The notes below the pieces were generated by a model, which did no database searches, was not told the DNA's origin, and saw only the letters and a program-made list of their open reading frames with translations. Below are positions 29,291 through 38,911 of a stretch of 64,000 nt of DNA, piece after piece (position 1 is the stretch's first letter; each line of letters begins with the position of its first letter). A program made the translations under genes and the position numbers. Origin of the DNA: Mycobacterium sp. Z3061 (GTDB taxonomy: Bacteria > Actinomycetota > Actinomycetes > Mycobacteriales > Mycobacteriaceae); assembly GCF_031583025.1 (NCBI RefSeq), contig NZ_CP134062.1:4685234-4749233 (forward strand), in the 5' to 3' direction.

Positions 29291-31252
29291 TCATGCGCTG
29301 ACCCCCTCTTCGACGTGGGCCGCCGACAATCTGGCGATGATGGTCTTGTCCTGCTCGAGCTCGTTCAGCCTGCCGGCCAGGGCCGCCCGGATGAATCGCC
29401 CGATCTCGTCGGCCAGGAATGAGACACCCTTGACCTTGGTGACCGACTTGACGTCGACCAAGTACTTGGCGCGCAACAACATTGCGAGCTGGCCCATGTT
29501 CATCTCCGGGCACACCACTTTCGGGTAGCGGTGCAAAACATCGCCCAGGTTCGCCGGGAACGGGTTCAGGTACCGCAGGTGGGCATGCGCGACCTTGGTG
29601 CCCCGGCGGCGCGCGCGCCGACAGGCTTCGCCGATCGGTCCGTAGGAACTTCCCCAGCCGAGCAGCAGCAGCTCGGCGTCACCGGTGGGGTCGTCGACCT
29701 CGAGGTCCGGGACGCGGATGCCGTCGATCTTGGCCTTGCGGATCCGGACCATCAGGTCATGGTTGGTGGGGTCGTAGGAGATGTCGCCCGATCCGTTGGC
29801 CGCTTCCAGCCCGCCGATGCGGTGCTCGAGGCCGGGGGTGCCGGGCACCGCGAACTGGCGGGCGAGGGTGTCGCGGTGCCGGGCGTACGGCTCGAAGGGC
29901 TCACCCGGTTTGGCGAAGATGTGCTTGATCGGCTCGAACGAGCTCACGTCCGGAATGGCCCAGGGCTCAGAGCCATTCGCGATCGCGCCGTCGGACAGCA
30001 AGATCACCGGGGTGTGGTAGGAGACCGCGATCCGGACCGCCTCCACCGCGGTCTCGAAGCAGTCCGAGGGTGACCGCGGAGCCAGCACCGCCACCGGCGA
30101 CTCGCCGTTGCGGCCGAACAGTGCCTGCAGCAGGTCGGCCTGCTCGGTCTTGGTGGGCAGTCCGGTGGACGGTCCGCCGCGCTGGACGTCGATGACGATC
30201 AGCGGCAGCTCGGTCATCACGGCCAGACCCATGGCCTCGGATTTCAGCGACATACCCGGGCCCGAGGTGCTGGTGACACCCAGCGCACCGCCGTAGGAGG
30301 CACCGATCGCGGCGCAGATGCCGCCGATCTCGTCCTCGGCCTGGAAGGTGATGACGTTGAAGTTCTTGTGCTTGGACAGCTCGTGCAGGATGTCCGACGC
30401 CGGGGTGATCGGGTAGCTGCCGAGCATCACCTGCTTGTCGGCCAGCCGGCCGGCCGCGACGATGCCGTAGGCCAGTGCGGTGTTGCCGGAGATCTGCCGG
30501 TATTCGCCGGGCGGCAATGTGGCCTTGGACACCTCGTAGGTCGTCCCGAACGCCTCGGTGGTTTCGCCGTAGTTCCAGCCCGCCTTCAGCGCCAGCACAT
30601 TGGCCTCGGCGATGTCCGGCTTGCGGGCGAACTTCTCCCTGATGAAGGTTTCGCTGGTCTGGACCGGCCGCCCGTACATCCAGGACAGCAGGCCGAGGGC
30701 GAACATGTTCTTGGCGCGCTGGCCGTCCTTCTTCGTAGCACCGATCGCCTCGACGGCGCCGAGGGTCAGCGTGGTCATCGGCACGGCGTGCACCACGTAT
30801 TCCTCGAGCTCGTCGGACTCCAAGGGGTTTGTCACATAACCCACTTTGGTGAGATTGCGCTTGGTGAACTCGTCGGAATTGGCGATCACCATTCCCCCGC
30901 GCGGAAGGTCACCGATGTTCGCCTTCAGCGCCGCGGGATTCATGGCCACCAAGACGTCGGGCCGGTCCCCGGCGGTCAGGATGTCATAGTCGGCGATCTG
31001 GATCTGGAAAGACGAGACGCCGGGCAATGTTCCTGCCGGAGCGCGGATCTCGGCCGGGTAGTTGGGCTGCGTGGCCAGGTCGTTGCCGAAAAGTGCGGCC
31101 TCCGAAGTGAACCGGTCACCGGTCAGCTGCATGCCGTCGCCGGAGTCTCCCGCAAATCGGATGACGACATTTTCCAGTCGCTGCCGACTGGACCCATTCT
31201 GAGACTCTTCCCCGGCGCCGTTGCCGTTCGGATTCACGTCTCCGCCTTCCAA
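29291..31252 (-). CDS. korA: 2-oxoglutarate:ferredoxin oxidoreductase, alpha subunit
   Basis: 653 aa, a fused gamma-alpha chain. The N-terminal gamma domain is VVIRFAGDSGDGMQLTG. The alpha domain has the YPITPAS motif (GSYPITPASD) and the CoA/TPP-binding region TSGPGMSLKSEAMG. The start is a TTG at 31252; GTG at 31237 with GGCGGAG just upstream is an alternative. First gene of the korA-korB-mobA unit. Confidence 0.96.
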   Translation of the reverse strand: MEGGDVNPNGNGAGEESQNGSSRQRLENVVIRFAGDSGDGMQLTGDRFTSEAALFGNDLATQPNYPAEIRAPAGTLPGVSSFQIQIADYDILTAGDRPDVLVAMNPAALKANIGDLPRGGMVIANSDEFTKRNLTKVGYVTNPLESDELEEYVVHAVPMTTLTLGAVEAIGATKKDGQRAKNMFALGLLSWMYGRPVQTSETFIREKFARKPDIAEANVLALKAGWNYGETTEAFGTTYEVSKATLPPGEYRQISGNTALAYGIVAAGRLADKQVMLGSYPITPASDILHELSKHKNFNVITFQAEDEIGGICAAIGASYGGALGVTSTSGPGMSLKSEAMGLAVMTELPLIVIDVQRGGPSTGLPTKTEQADLLQALFGRNGESPVAVLAPRSPSDCFETAVEAVRIAVSYHTPVILLSDGAIANGSEPWAIPDVSSFEPIKHIFAKPGEPFEPYARHRDTLARQFAVPGTPGLEHRIGGLEAANGSGDISYDPTNHDLMVRIRKAKIDGIRVPDLEVDDPTGDAELLLLGWGSSYGPIGEACRRARRRGTKVAHAHLRYLNPFPANLGDVLHRYPKVVCPEMNMGQLAMLLRAKYLVDVKSVTKVKGVSFLADEIGRFIRAALAGRLNELEQDKTIIARLSAAHVEEGVSA

Positions 31253-31466
31253 CTTGGTATCCGGACAGGCACTCCGCTGCAGCTCCAGATTACGCGCGCC
31301 GAAGTGCCGTCTCCGCTGTCACGTTTTATGTCACTGGCAGTACCAATTATGACACTTCTCTAAGGATGTACAGTCATGCTCTTATGCTTGTTACCGGCGA
31401 GTATGCAGGTAAAAGCCGATGTCAGGGTGACGCCGGGTACGGGCAGAAACAAAACTGTGGTATTGG

Positions 31467-32744
31467 TCACTTTATCGGCGTGGCGGCGTCCGGCCGCGTT
31501 TCAGACCGCGTTTCGGGCCCGGTTTCCGGCCCTGTTTCCGGCCCTGTTTCCGGCATAGCGATGAGATAGAGGGCGAATCCCGCGCCCGCGATGGCCCCCA
31601 GAGACAGGAACGCGGCGTGATATCCGGCGGCGACGACGATCGCACCGGCCACGTAGTTCGACACCGCGGCTCCGATGCCCATCGCTGCCGTGACCCCGCC
31701 CAGGCTGACGTTGAACCGGCCAGACCCGTGCGTCACGTCCTGGACGACGAGGGGGAACAGCGCTCCGAATACCCCGGCGCCGACCCCGTCCAGCAACTGC
31801 ACGCCCACCAGCCAGTACGAGTTGTCCGACAACGTGTACAGAAAGCCGCGCGCGGTGAGCACCGCGAAGCCGATCAGGAAGATCGGCTTGCGCCCCCAGG
31901 CGTCGGCCTTGGCACCGGCCAGGTAGGCGACGGGCACCATCACCAGTTGTGCGGCGACGATGCACACCGCCATCAGCGCGGTCCCGACGTCTTTGTTGTG
32001 CAGCGCCAGGAGTTGCCCGACCAGTGGCAGCATCGCCGCGTTGGCGAAGTGAAACGCCACGACGGCCACCGCGAACGTCACCAACCGCCGGTTGCGCAGC
32101 AGCGCGGTCACCGGTTGCACGTGCTGCGGCCGGCCACCGGGCGGGTGATCCATGCCGCGGGCCACGTCGTGGTCGATGGCGTCGCCGGGGATCCACAGCG
32201 TCGCGGCCACGCTCCCGACCGCCATCGCGGCCAGCACCCAGAACACCACCGCCGGTCCGAAGAAGTAGGCCAGTCCCCCGGTGACCGCCGCGGCCGCGGC
32301 GTTGCCGGCGTGATTGAAAGACTCGTTACGTCCGATTCGGCGGGCGAAGAAACGCGGGCCGACCACACCCAGCGTGATGGCGGCCAGCGCCGGCGCGAAG
32401 ATCGAGCCTGCCATTCCGGTGACCACTTGCAGGAACGCAATCGGGTACAGGCGCGGAAACAGCGGCATGGCCAGAGAGCCGGCGGTGACGATCAGCGCGC
32501 CGATGATGATCAGGCCCCGCTTGGCCGTGGTCCTGTCGACCAGGGCACCGACCGGGGCCTGCGCGACGATGGCGCCGATGCCCCCGATCGCCATGACGAG
32601 GCCTATCGATTCCTGATCCCAGTGGTGGGTGATTAGCAGGTAGATCGAGAGATATGGACCCAGGCCGTCGCGGACGTCAGCGAGCAGCAGATTCAGCAGG
32701 TCCAGCGAGCGCGCCAGGCGCCGCGATACAGCGTCACCGGGCAC
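31467..32744 (-). CDS. Major facilitator superfamily transporter
   Basis: 425 aa with about 11-12 membrane helices. The loop 2-3 motif is ALVDRTTAKRG (MFS motif A), followed by long Gly/Ala-rich helices. It corresponds to the Rv2456c transporter position. The C-terminal tail (about 395-425) is a tetrapeptide repeat, ETGP x4-5, encoded by a 12-bp tandem array. The starting GTG has no strong ribosome-binding site. Substrate unknown. Confidence 0.88.
   Translation of the reverse strand: MPGDAVSRRLARSLDLLNLLLADVRDGLGPYLSIYLLITHHWDQESIGLVMAIGGIGAIVAQAPVGALVDRTTAKRGLIIIGALIVTAGSLAMPLFPRLYPIAFLQVVTGMAGSIFAPALAAITLGVVGPRFFARRIGRNESFNHAGNAAAAAVTGGLAYFFGPAVVFWVLAAMAVGSVAATLWIPGDAIDHDVARGMDHPPGGRPQHVQPVTALLRNRRLVTFAVAVVAFHFANAAMLPLVGQLLALHNKDVGTALMAVCIVAAQLVMVPVAYLAGAKADAWGRKPIFLIGFAVLTARGFLYTLSDNSYWLVGVQLLDGVGAGVFGALFPLVVQDVTHGSGRFNVSLGGVTAAMGIGAAVSNYVAGAIVVAAGYHAAFLSLGAIAGAGFALYLIAMPETGPETGPETGPETRSETRPDAATPIK
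31498..31557. repeat. 12-bp tandem repeat at the 3' end of the MFS gene
   Basis: Five 12-bp units on the + strand (GTTTCAGACCGC, GTTTCGGGCCCG, GTTTCCGGCCCT twice, GTTTCCGGCATA). The central two are identical. As the unit is a multiple of 3, copy-number change would only lengthen or shorten the ETGP tail; it behaves as a coding VNTR. Confidence 0.85.
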
Positions 32745-32806
32745 CCGGTGTAATTACCCGAATTCGCCTGCGGTCATGCCGACTTCGCAGACGGACCTTT
32801 CGCGGG

Positions 32807-34087
32807 TCAGGCGCTCTTGTCGCGGCGCTCGGAACGGGAAGGCTTGCGGGGCACGATCGTCGGGAGCACGTTGTCCTGAACGGTTTCCTTCGTGACGACG
32901 ACCTTGGCGACGTCGTCGCGGCTCGGGATGTCGTACATCACCGGCAGCAGGACTTCCTCCATGATGGCGCGCAGACCACGGGCACCGGTGCCGCGGTGGA
33001 TCGCCTGGTCGGCGATCGCGTCCAGCGCGTCATCAGCGAACTCCAGCTCCACACCGTCCATCTCGAACAGCCTGGTGTACTGCTTCACCAGGGCGTTCTT
33101 CGGCTCCGAGAGGATCTTGACCAGCGACTCCTTGTCGAGGTTGGTCACCGAGGCGACCACCGGGAGGCGGCCGATGAACTCGGGGATCAGGCCGAACTTG
33201 ATCAGGTCCTCGGGCATCACTTCGGCGAAGTGGTCGGTGGTGTCGATCTCGGCCTTGGAGCGCACCTCGGCGCCGAAGCCCAGACCGCGCTTGCCGACCC
33301 GCTCGTAGATGATCTTCTCCAGACCGGCGAACGCGCCCGCCACGATGAACAGCACGTTGGTGGTGTCGATCTGGATGAATTCCTGGTGCGGGTGCTTGCG
33401 GCCGCCCTGCGGAGGAACGGATGCCTGGGTGCCTTCCAGGATCTTCAGCAGCGCCTGCTGAACCCCCTCGCCGGAGACGTCACGGGTGATCGACGGGTTC
33501 TCGCTCTTGCGGGCGATCTTGTCGACCTCGTCGATGTAGATGATGCCGGTCTCGGCGCGCTTGACGTCGTAGTCCGCAGCCTGGATGAGCTTGAGCAGGA
33601 TGTTCTCGACGTCCTCACCGACATAACCGGCCTCGGTCAGTGCGGTGGCGTCGGCGATGGCGAACGGGACGTTGAGCATCTTGGCCAGCGTCTGGGCCAG
33701 GTAGGTCTTGCCGCAGCCGGTGGGGCCGAGCATCAGGATGTTGGACTTGGTCAACTCGACCGGCTCGTACCGGGAGTCGCGGCCCTTCTCGCCGGCCTGG
33801 ATGCGCTTGTAGTGGTTGTAGACCGCGACGGCCAGCGTGCGCTTGGCGGTGTCCTGCCCGATGACGTAGCCCTCGAGGAAGTCCCGGATCTCGATCGGCT
33901 TGGGCAGCTCGTCGAGCTTCACATCGTCGGCGTCGGCGAGTTCCTCTTCGATGATCTCGTTGCACAGGTCGATGCACTCATCGCAGATGTACACACCGGG
34001 ACCCGCAATGAGTTTCTTGACCTGCTTTTGACTCTTTCCGCAGAACGAGCACTTCAGCAGGTCACCGCCGTCTCCGATGCGCGCCAT
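32807..34087 (-). CDS. clpX: ATP-dependent Clp protease ATP-binding subunit ClpX
   Basis: 426 aa. The N-terminal zinc-binding domain is [13 protein letters not shown]...[11 protein letters not shown]. The AAA+ domain has Walker A GPTGCGKT, Walker [11 protein letters not shown], sensor and the pore loop GYVGED, and the IGF loop for ClpP docking (RGLGFGAEV region nearby). It unfolds substrates for ClpP1P2. RBS CTGAGGC lies ahead of the ATG. Confidence 0.98.
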   Translation of the reverse strand: MARIGDGGDLLKCSFCGKSQKQVKKLIAGPGVYICDECIDLCNEIIEEELADADDVKLDELPKPIEIRDFLEGYVIGQDTAKRTLAVAVYNHYKRIQAGEKGRDSRYEPVELTKSNILMLGPTGCGKTYLAQTLAKMLNVPFAIADATALTEAGYVGEDVENILLKLIQAADYDVKRAETGIIYIDEVDKIARKSENPSITRDVSGEGVQQALLKILEGTQASVPPQGGRKHPHQEFIQIDTTNVLFIVAGAFAGLEKIIYERVGKRGLGFGAEVRSKAEIDTTDHFAEVMPEDLIKFGLIPEFIGRLPVVASVTNLDKESLVKILSEPKNALVKQYTRLFEMDGVELEFADDALDAIADQAIHRGTGARGLRAIMEEVLLPVMYDIPSRDDVAKVVVTKETVQDNVLPTIVPRKPSRSERRDKSA

Positions 34088-34367
34088 GATGCCTCAGGGC
34101 CTACTTCCTGTATCGCCGTTCGTCTTGCCTGCCGCGTGTATCCCACGACGCTACCCGTTTGTTCCGGCCTGTCGCGACCGATAACGCCGAATAGCTTCCT
34201 TGGTATTTGCTGGTACTCACTCGGATGCGTACTTCTCGTGTGAATGCAACATATCCTCCGGCGGCGTCCGCCACTCGCCGAGACGCGCAATACGTGTCTC
34301 TGGCGTGTCGCGGTCGTGACCCCCCCGACGCGGTACCACGAAGCAACCCTACCGTGACCCCGTCCCG
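34088..34367 (-). other. Non-coding region upstream of clpX
   Basis: Together with the following hairpin this is a 352-bp gap. It is less GC-rich than the surroundings at 34140-34270 and should hold the clpX promoter, but no clear -35/-10 pair with good spacing stands out. I see no coding potential on either strand that has a ribosome-binding site. Confidence 0.4.
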
Positions 34368-34425
34368 CGAGCAGACGCAAAATCGCCCCGGAAACTGCGT
34401 TCCGGGGCGATTTTGCGTCTGCTCG
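34368..34425. terminator. Perfect 26-bp hairpin (bidirectional terminator) after clpP2
   Basis: Arms 34368-34393 and 34400-34425 are perfectly complementary around the 6-nt loop ACTGCG. The core GCCCCGGAA/TTCCGGGGC is flanked by AAAATC and GATTTT, so on both strands a GC stem is followed by a T-run. It lies 15 bp after the clpP2 stop and separates clpP1P2 from clpX transcription. Confidence 0.92.
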
Positions 34426-34439
34426 GCGGGTGAGGCCGG

Positions 34440-35084
34440 TCAGGCGTTCTGCGCGGAGAGCTTGCGGTACTCGAGGACGGTGTCGATGATGCCGTACTCC
34501 TTGGCGTCCTCGGCGGTGAGGATCTTGTCGCGGTCAGTGTCCTTGCGGACTGTGGCGGCGTCCTTGCCGGTGTGGCGGGCCAGGGTGGTCTCCATCAGCG
34601 TGCGCATGCGCTCGATCTCGGCGGCCTGGATCTCCAGGTCGGAGAACTGGCCCTGGATCACGCCCGACAGCGACGGCTGGTGGATCAGCACCCGCGCGTT
34701 CGGCAGTGCCATCCGCTTACCCGGGGTTCCGGCGGCCAGCAGCACCGCGGCGGCGGAGGCGGCCTGGCCCAGACACACCGTCTGAATGTCGGCACGCACG
34801 TACTGCATGGTGTCGTAGATGGCCATCAGCGAGGTGAAGCCACCGCCCGGCGAGTTGATGTACATGGTGATGTCGCGGTCGGGATCCAGCGACTCCAGCA
34901 CGAGCAGCTGGGCCATGATGTCGTTCGCCGATGCGTCGTCGACCTGTACACCGAGGAAGATGATGCGCTCCTCGAACAGCTTGTTGTACGGGTTGGACTC
35001 CTTGACGCCGAAGCTGGAGTGTTCGATGAACGACGGCAGGATGTAGCGCGCCTGCGGCTGGATCTGCGGGTTCAGAGGGTTCAC
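34440..35084 (-). CDS. clpP2: Clp protease proteolytic subunit 2
   Basis: 214 aa. The catalytic serine is in [15 protein letters not shown] (about Ser110), His in RVLIHQPS, and an Asp follows. It forms the mixed ClpP1P2 tetradecamer essential in mycobacteria. The ATG overlaps the clpP1 stop by 4 bp. Confidence 0.97.
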   Translation of the reverse strand: MNPLNPQIQPQARYILPSFIEHSSFGVKESNPYNKLFEERIIFLGVQVDDASANDIMAQLLVLESLDPDRDITMYINSPGGGFTSLMAIYDTMQYVRADIQTVCLGQAASAAAVLLAAGTPGKRMALPNARVLIHQPSLSGVIQGQFSDLEIQAAEIERMRTLMETTLARHTGKDAATVRKDTDRDKILTAEDAKEYGIIDTVLEYRKLSAQNA

Positions 35085-35680
35085 TGGGCTTCTCCGTTAC
35101 TGATGTGGGCGGCGCGAGTGATGATGTGGTCGACGAAGCCGTACTCCAGGGCCTCGGGGGCGGTGAACCAGCGGTCGCGGTCGGAGTCGGCCTCGATGCG
35201 CTCGATCGACTGGCCGGTGAACTCGGCGTTGAGCCGGAACATCTCCTTCTTGATGACGGCGAACTGCTCGGCCTGGATGGCGATGTCCGCCGCGCTCCCC
35301 GTCACACCACCCAGGGGCTGGTGCATCAGGATGCGGGCGTGCGGCAATGCGTAGCGCTTGCCCTTGGTGCCCGCCGCCAACAGGAATTCCCCCATCGAGG
35401 CGGCCATGCCCATCGCGTAGGTGGCGATGTCGCACGGGGCGAGAACCATCGTGTCGTAGATCGCCATGCCGGCGCTGATCGACCCGCCCGGAGAGTTGAT
35501 GTAGAGGTTGATGTCCTTGTCGCCGTCCTCGGCGGCGAGCAGCAGAATCTGCGCGCACAACCGGTTGGCGACCTCGTCGTTCACCTCCGACCCCAGGAAG
35601 ATGATGCGCTCGGAGAGCAAGCGCTCGTAGACGGAGTCCGTGAGGTTCAGACCCACCGAGTTCCCTCGCATGTCAGTCAC
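35081..35680 (-). CDS. clpP1: Clp protease proteolytic subunit 1
   Basis: 199 aa. The catalytic serine is in [16 protein letters not shown], His in [10 protein letters not shown], and [17 protein letters not shown] is the family signature. It starts GTG (GTGACTGACATG); the ATG 3 codons in is an alternative. First gene of clpP1-clpP2. Confidence 0.97.
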   Translation of the reverse strand: MTDMRGNSVGLNLTDSVYERLLSERIIFLGSEVNDEVANRLCAQILLLAAEDGDKDINLYINSPGGSISAGMAIYDTMVLAPCDIATYAMGMAASMGEFLLAAGTKGKRYALPHARILMHQPLGGVTGSAADIAIQAEQFAVIKKEMFRLNAEFTGQSIERIEADSDRDRWFTAPEALEYGFVDHIITRAAHISNGEAQ

Positions 35681-35763
35681 GCTGAGTTACCTGCTTTCTC
35701 GTATTGCTTGTTGCACCGACACTAACCAACCGGACCCGTCCTTTGACCCCCTGAAACGGGCGC

Positions 35764-35781
35764 GTTCGCTCACAGCGTCAT
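35764..35781 (-). promoter_or_regulatory. Candidate ClgR box upstream of clpP1P2
   Basis: Reading leftward, ATGACGCTGTGAGCGAAC fits the actinobacterial ClgR consensus WNNWCGCYNANRGCGWWS except for one position in the centre. It overlaps the tig stop codon and lies about 85 bp before the clpP1 start. ClgR is known to activate clpP1P2 in corynebacteria and mycobacteria. Confidence 0.55.
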
Positions 35782-37286
35782 GTGGTGGGTTCGTCGGCCG
35801 TGTCGGCCTTCTCAGATTCGGTGGCCGAATCGCTGGGCGATCCGGCGTCCGCTTCGGCCTCGGCCTCGTCGGCTTCGTCGTCGTCGTGGTCATGATCGTG
35901 GTCGTCGTGATCGTGATCGTGATCGTGGTCGTGATCGTGGTCGTGGTCGTGATCGTGGTCCGCGTGCCGCTTGCCGAAGAACTCGCTGGTGTCGATCGCA
36001 TTGCCCTCGGTGTCGGTGACCGTGGCCTTGTCGATCACCGCCGCCACGGCCAGACCGCGCCGCACATCGGCGAACATCGCGGCGAGCTGGTTGTTCTCCT
36101 GCAAGTAGGCGAACAGCTGCTGCGGCTCGATGCCGTACTGCCGCGACGTCAGCACCAGTCGCTCGGTGAGGTCTTCCTGGCCGACCTGGACGTCCAGCTC
36201 GTCGGCGATGGCGTCGAGCAGCAGCTGGCGCTTGACGTTGTTCTCAGCGGCCGTACGGGCTTCGGCGTCGAACTCGGCGCGCGAGGACCCCTGCTGTTCC
36301 AGCACCTCATTGAACTTGGCCTGGTCCTGGTTCAGACCGCTCATCGCGGCCTGCAGGGTCTCGTCGATCTGTGAGCGCACGATCGCGTCGGGCACCGGGA
36401 CGTCGACCTGCTCGAGCAGGGCGTCCAGGGCGGCGTTGCGGATCTGGTCGGCCTGCTGAGCGCGCTTGGCTTTGCGCACCTGTTCGCCGAGGCTCTCCCG
36501 CAACTCGTCGATGGTGTCGAACTCGCTGGCGAGCTGCGCGAACTCGTCGTCCGGCTCGGGCAGTTCCCGTTCCTTGATCGACTTGACCGTGACGGTGACC
36601 TCGGCCTCCTGGCCAGCGTGTTCGCCGGTCGCCAGCTTGGCGGTGAAGACCTTGGACTCGTCCACGGCCAGCCCGACAAGCGCGTCGTCGAGACCCGCGA
36701 TCAGACGGCCGGAACCGACCTCGTGCGACAGCCCCTCGGCAGCGGCGTTGGGTACGTCCTCGCCGTCGACGGTCGCGGACAGGTCGATCGAAACGAAGTC
36801 ACCGGTTTCCACGGGCCGGTCCACCCCGATCAGGGTGCCGAACCGGGCGCGCAACGACTGGAGTTCGGCGTCGACTTCGTCGTCGCTCACCTCGACGGGC
36901 TCTACCGAGACGCTCAGCGCGTCCAGGTCGGGGATCTCCAGCTTGGGGCGGACGTCGACCTCGGCGAAGAACTGCAGCTCCTCGCCGTATTCCTTGTGGG
37001 TCACCTGAATGTTGGGCCGGCCGATCGGTTGCACGTCGGACTCGGTGAGGGCCTGCCCGTAGCGGCTGGGCACGGCGTCCTCGATGACCTGGTCGAGCAG
37101 GGCCTCACGGCCGAACCGCGCCTCGAGCAGCCGGGCCGGCGCCTTGCCGGGGCGGAAGCCGGGCAGCCGAACCTGCTTGGCCAGCTCCTTGTAGGCCCGC
37201 TGGAAATCCGGTTCAAGCTCGGGGAACGGCACCTCCACGTTGATGCGAACCCTGGTCGGGCTCAACTGCGTCACGGTGCTCTTCAC
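35778..37286 (-). CDS. tig: Trigger factor chaperone with His-Asp-rich tail
   Basis: 502 aa. The ribosome-binding domain contains the [17 protein letters not shown] signature, followed by the FKBP-like PPIase domain (about 150-245) and the helical C-domain. It is longer than the 466 aa I recall for M. tuberculosis because the end (about 440-502) is a run of (His-Asp) dipeptides ([10 protein letters not shown] type, 35884-35970) and then an acidic Ala/Glu/Asp stretch. Such tails can bind Ni, Zn or Cu. GTG start with GAGGAGC upstream. Confidence 0.96.
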   Translation of the reverse strand: MKSTVTQLSPTRVRINVEVPFPELEPDFQRAYKELAKQVRLPGFRPGKAPARLLEARFGREALLDQVIEDAVPSRYGQALTESDVQPIGRPNIQVTHKEYGEELQFFAEVDVRPKLEIPDLDALSVSVEPVEVSDDEVDAELQSLRARFGTLIGVDRPVETGDFVSIDLSATVDGEDVPNAAAEGLSHEVGSGRLIAGLDDALVGLAVDESKVFTAKLATGEHAGQEAEVTVTVKSIKERELPEPDDEFAQLASEFDTIDELRESLGEQVRKAKRAQQADQIRNAALDALLEQVDVPVPDAIVRSQIDETLQAAMSGLNQDQAKFNEVLEQQGSSRAEFDAEARTAAENNVKRQLLLDAIADELDVQVGQEDLTERLVLTSRQYGIEPQQLFAYLQENNQLAAMFADVRRGLAVAAVIDKATVTDTEGNAIDTSEFFGKRHADHDHDHDHDHDHDHDHDHDDHDHDHDDDEADEAEAEADAGSPSDSATESEKADTADEPTT

Positions 37287-37335
37287 TGCGTGCTCCTCGG
37301 TGTGTCGTTATTGCGTGCGGCGGTGCGCCCGGTGG

Positions 37336-37414
<79 letters not shown>

Positions 37415-37556
37415 CGCTGACCACGCGATCCTACGGCCCGGCAGCGCCGGGCCTGCAGAGACCTCCGGGGTCCTGACAGCTCACGGAGCGGTCACATGAC
37501 TGCGTCGATTAGATTTGATCTCCGCCACCACGTACAGTCTCGGTCGACTAATACTT

Positions 37557-37627
37557 GCGGGCGTAGCTCAATGGTAGAGCCCTAGTCTTCCAAACTAGCT
37601 ACGCGGGTTCGATTCCCGTCGCCCGCT
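37557..37627 (+). tRNA. tRNA-Gly (anticodon TCC)
   Basis: 71 nt. Acceptor GCGGGCG/CGCCCGC with discriminator T, D-arm AGCTCAATGGTAGAGC, anticodon stem CTAGT/ACTAG around CTTCCAA, T-arm GCGGGTTCGATTCCCGT. Anticodon TCC. A TAATAC -10-like box lies just upstream (37549 region). It is divergent from tRNA-Pro. Confidence 0.96.
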
Positions 37628-37661
37628 CTGAGCTAATGATTTTGTTCGACAGAAAGGCGCC

Positions 37662-38855
37662 ATGAGCGACCTTAAAAGCGCGATCATTCATGGCTCATGC
37701 GCGTCGGACTTCGTCGGGGTACGCGACGCGTTCGAGCGCAACTTCACGCTGCGCCAGGAGGCAGGCGCGGCGGTCGCCGTCTGGGTCGACGGAAATCTCG
37801 TCGTCAATCTGTGGGGCGGACATGCCGATGCCGCCGGTAGGCGCCCCTGGCGGGAAGACACGCTGACCACGGTGCTGTCCGGCACCAAGGGTCTGACGTC
37901 CACCTGCGTGCACCAGCTCGCCGACCGCGGTGAGCTCGACCTCGACGCTCCGATCTCGCGGTACTGGCCCGAGTTCGGGCAGGCCGGCAAGGAAGACATC
38001 ACGCTCGCCATGGTGATGAGCCACCGGTCCGGAGTGATCGGCCCGCGCACCCGGGTGACCACCGAGCAACTCTGCGACTGGGACTATGTCTGCGGGCAAC
38101 TGGCCGTCGCCGAACCCTGGTGGAAGCCGGGCACCGCGCAGGGCTACCACATGACCACCTTCGGGTTCATCCTCGGCGAGGTGTTCCGGCGCGTCACCGG
38201 CCGGACCATCGGACAGTATCTGCGGACCGAGATCGCGGGCCCGATCGGCGCCGAGATTCACATCGGTCTGACACAGGCCGAGCAGCTGCGCTGCGCCGAG
38301 CGGGTGAACAAGCCGACCGGCCGCCAGCTGTTGGCCGAACTGCGTGCCCCCAGCGATCCGACCAGCCTGGACGACCACCCCAAGGCCGGGATGTCGATTT
38401 CGATGGGGTTCCTGGCCGACGACGACCTGGACACCGAGAACCTGCACCTGTGGCGCCAGCTGGAGTTCCCCGGCACCAACGCTCAAGTGTCCGCGCTCGG
38501 AATGGCGACGTTCTACAACGCGCTGGCTCAGGAGAAGTTGCTCAGCCGCGAGCACATGGATCGGGTGCGCGTGTGCCAGGGCGGTTTCGAGCCCGATCTC
38601 GTGCTCGGGCCGCGCGTGGCCGACCACGGCTGGGGGTTGGGCTACATGCTCAATCAGCGCTGCATCAACGGACCCAACCCGCATATGTTCGGCCACGGCG
38701 GACTTGGCGGCTCCTTTGCCTTCGTCGACCTCGAGCACCGGATCGGCTACGGCTACGTGTCCAACCGCTTCGACGCCAGCAAGGCCAACGCCGACCCGCG
38801 CAGTGTCGCCCTGAGCAATGAGGTGTACCGCGCGCTCGGGGTCAAGGTCGACTGA
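37662..38855 (+). CDS. lipP: Serine hydrolase of the beta-lactamase/esterase family (LipP type)
   Basis: 397 aa. The SxxK nucleophile motif is SGTKG (about residue 73), a Tyr-x-Asn-like element lies mid-protein and HGGLGGS is the third motif. This is the family VIII esterase / class C fold, and many mycobacterial Lip proteins belong to it. No signal peptide is present. RBS AAAGGC precedes the ATG. It follows tRNA-Gly by 34 bp. Confidence 0.9.
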   Translation: MSDLKSAIIHGSCASDFVGVRDAFERNFTLRQEAGAAVAVWVDGNLVVNLWGGHADAAGRRPWREDTLTTVLSGTKGLTSTCVHQLADRGELDLDAPISRYWPEFGQAGKEDITLAMVMSHRSGVIGPRTRVTTEQLCDWDYVCGQLAVAEPWWKPGTAQGYHMTTFGFILGEVFRRVTGRTIGQYLRTEIAGPIGAEIHIGLTQAEQLRCAERVNKPTGRQLLAELRAPSDPTSLDDHPKAGMSISMGFLADDDLDTENLHLWRQLEFPGTNAQVSALGMATFYNALAQEKLLSREHMDRVRVCQGGFEPDLVLGPRVADHGWGLGYMLNQRCINGPNPHMFGHGGLGGSFAFVDLEHRIGYGYVSNRFDASKANADPRSVALSNEVYRALGVKVD

Positions 38856-38861
38856 CCGACA

Positions 38862-38910
38862 CCGAAAACAAACACACCCTGCCCAAGCGGCAGGGTGTGT
38901 TTGTTTTCGG
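38862..38910. terminator. Perfect 22-bp hairpin terminator between convergent genes
   Basis: Arms 38862-38883 and 38889-38910 are fully complementary around loop CAAGC. The ends carry AAAAC and GTTTT, giving a T-run on both strands. It lies between the lipP stop (38855) and the stop of the collagen-like gene (38912), so it can serve both. Confidence 0.92.
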
Positions 38911-38911
38911 C

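Noticed and set aside
31366..31569. 67-aa open frame on the + strand with VSGP repeats
   Set aside because: Antisense reading of the 12-bp repeat in the MFS gene.
35681..35720. PafBC-type promoter before clpP1 (TGTCGGTG...)
   Set aside because: The -35-like part has a mismatch and no TANNNT box at N8.
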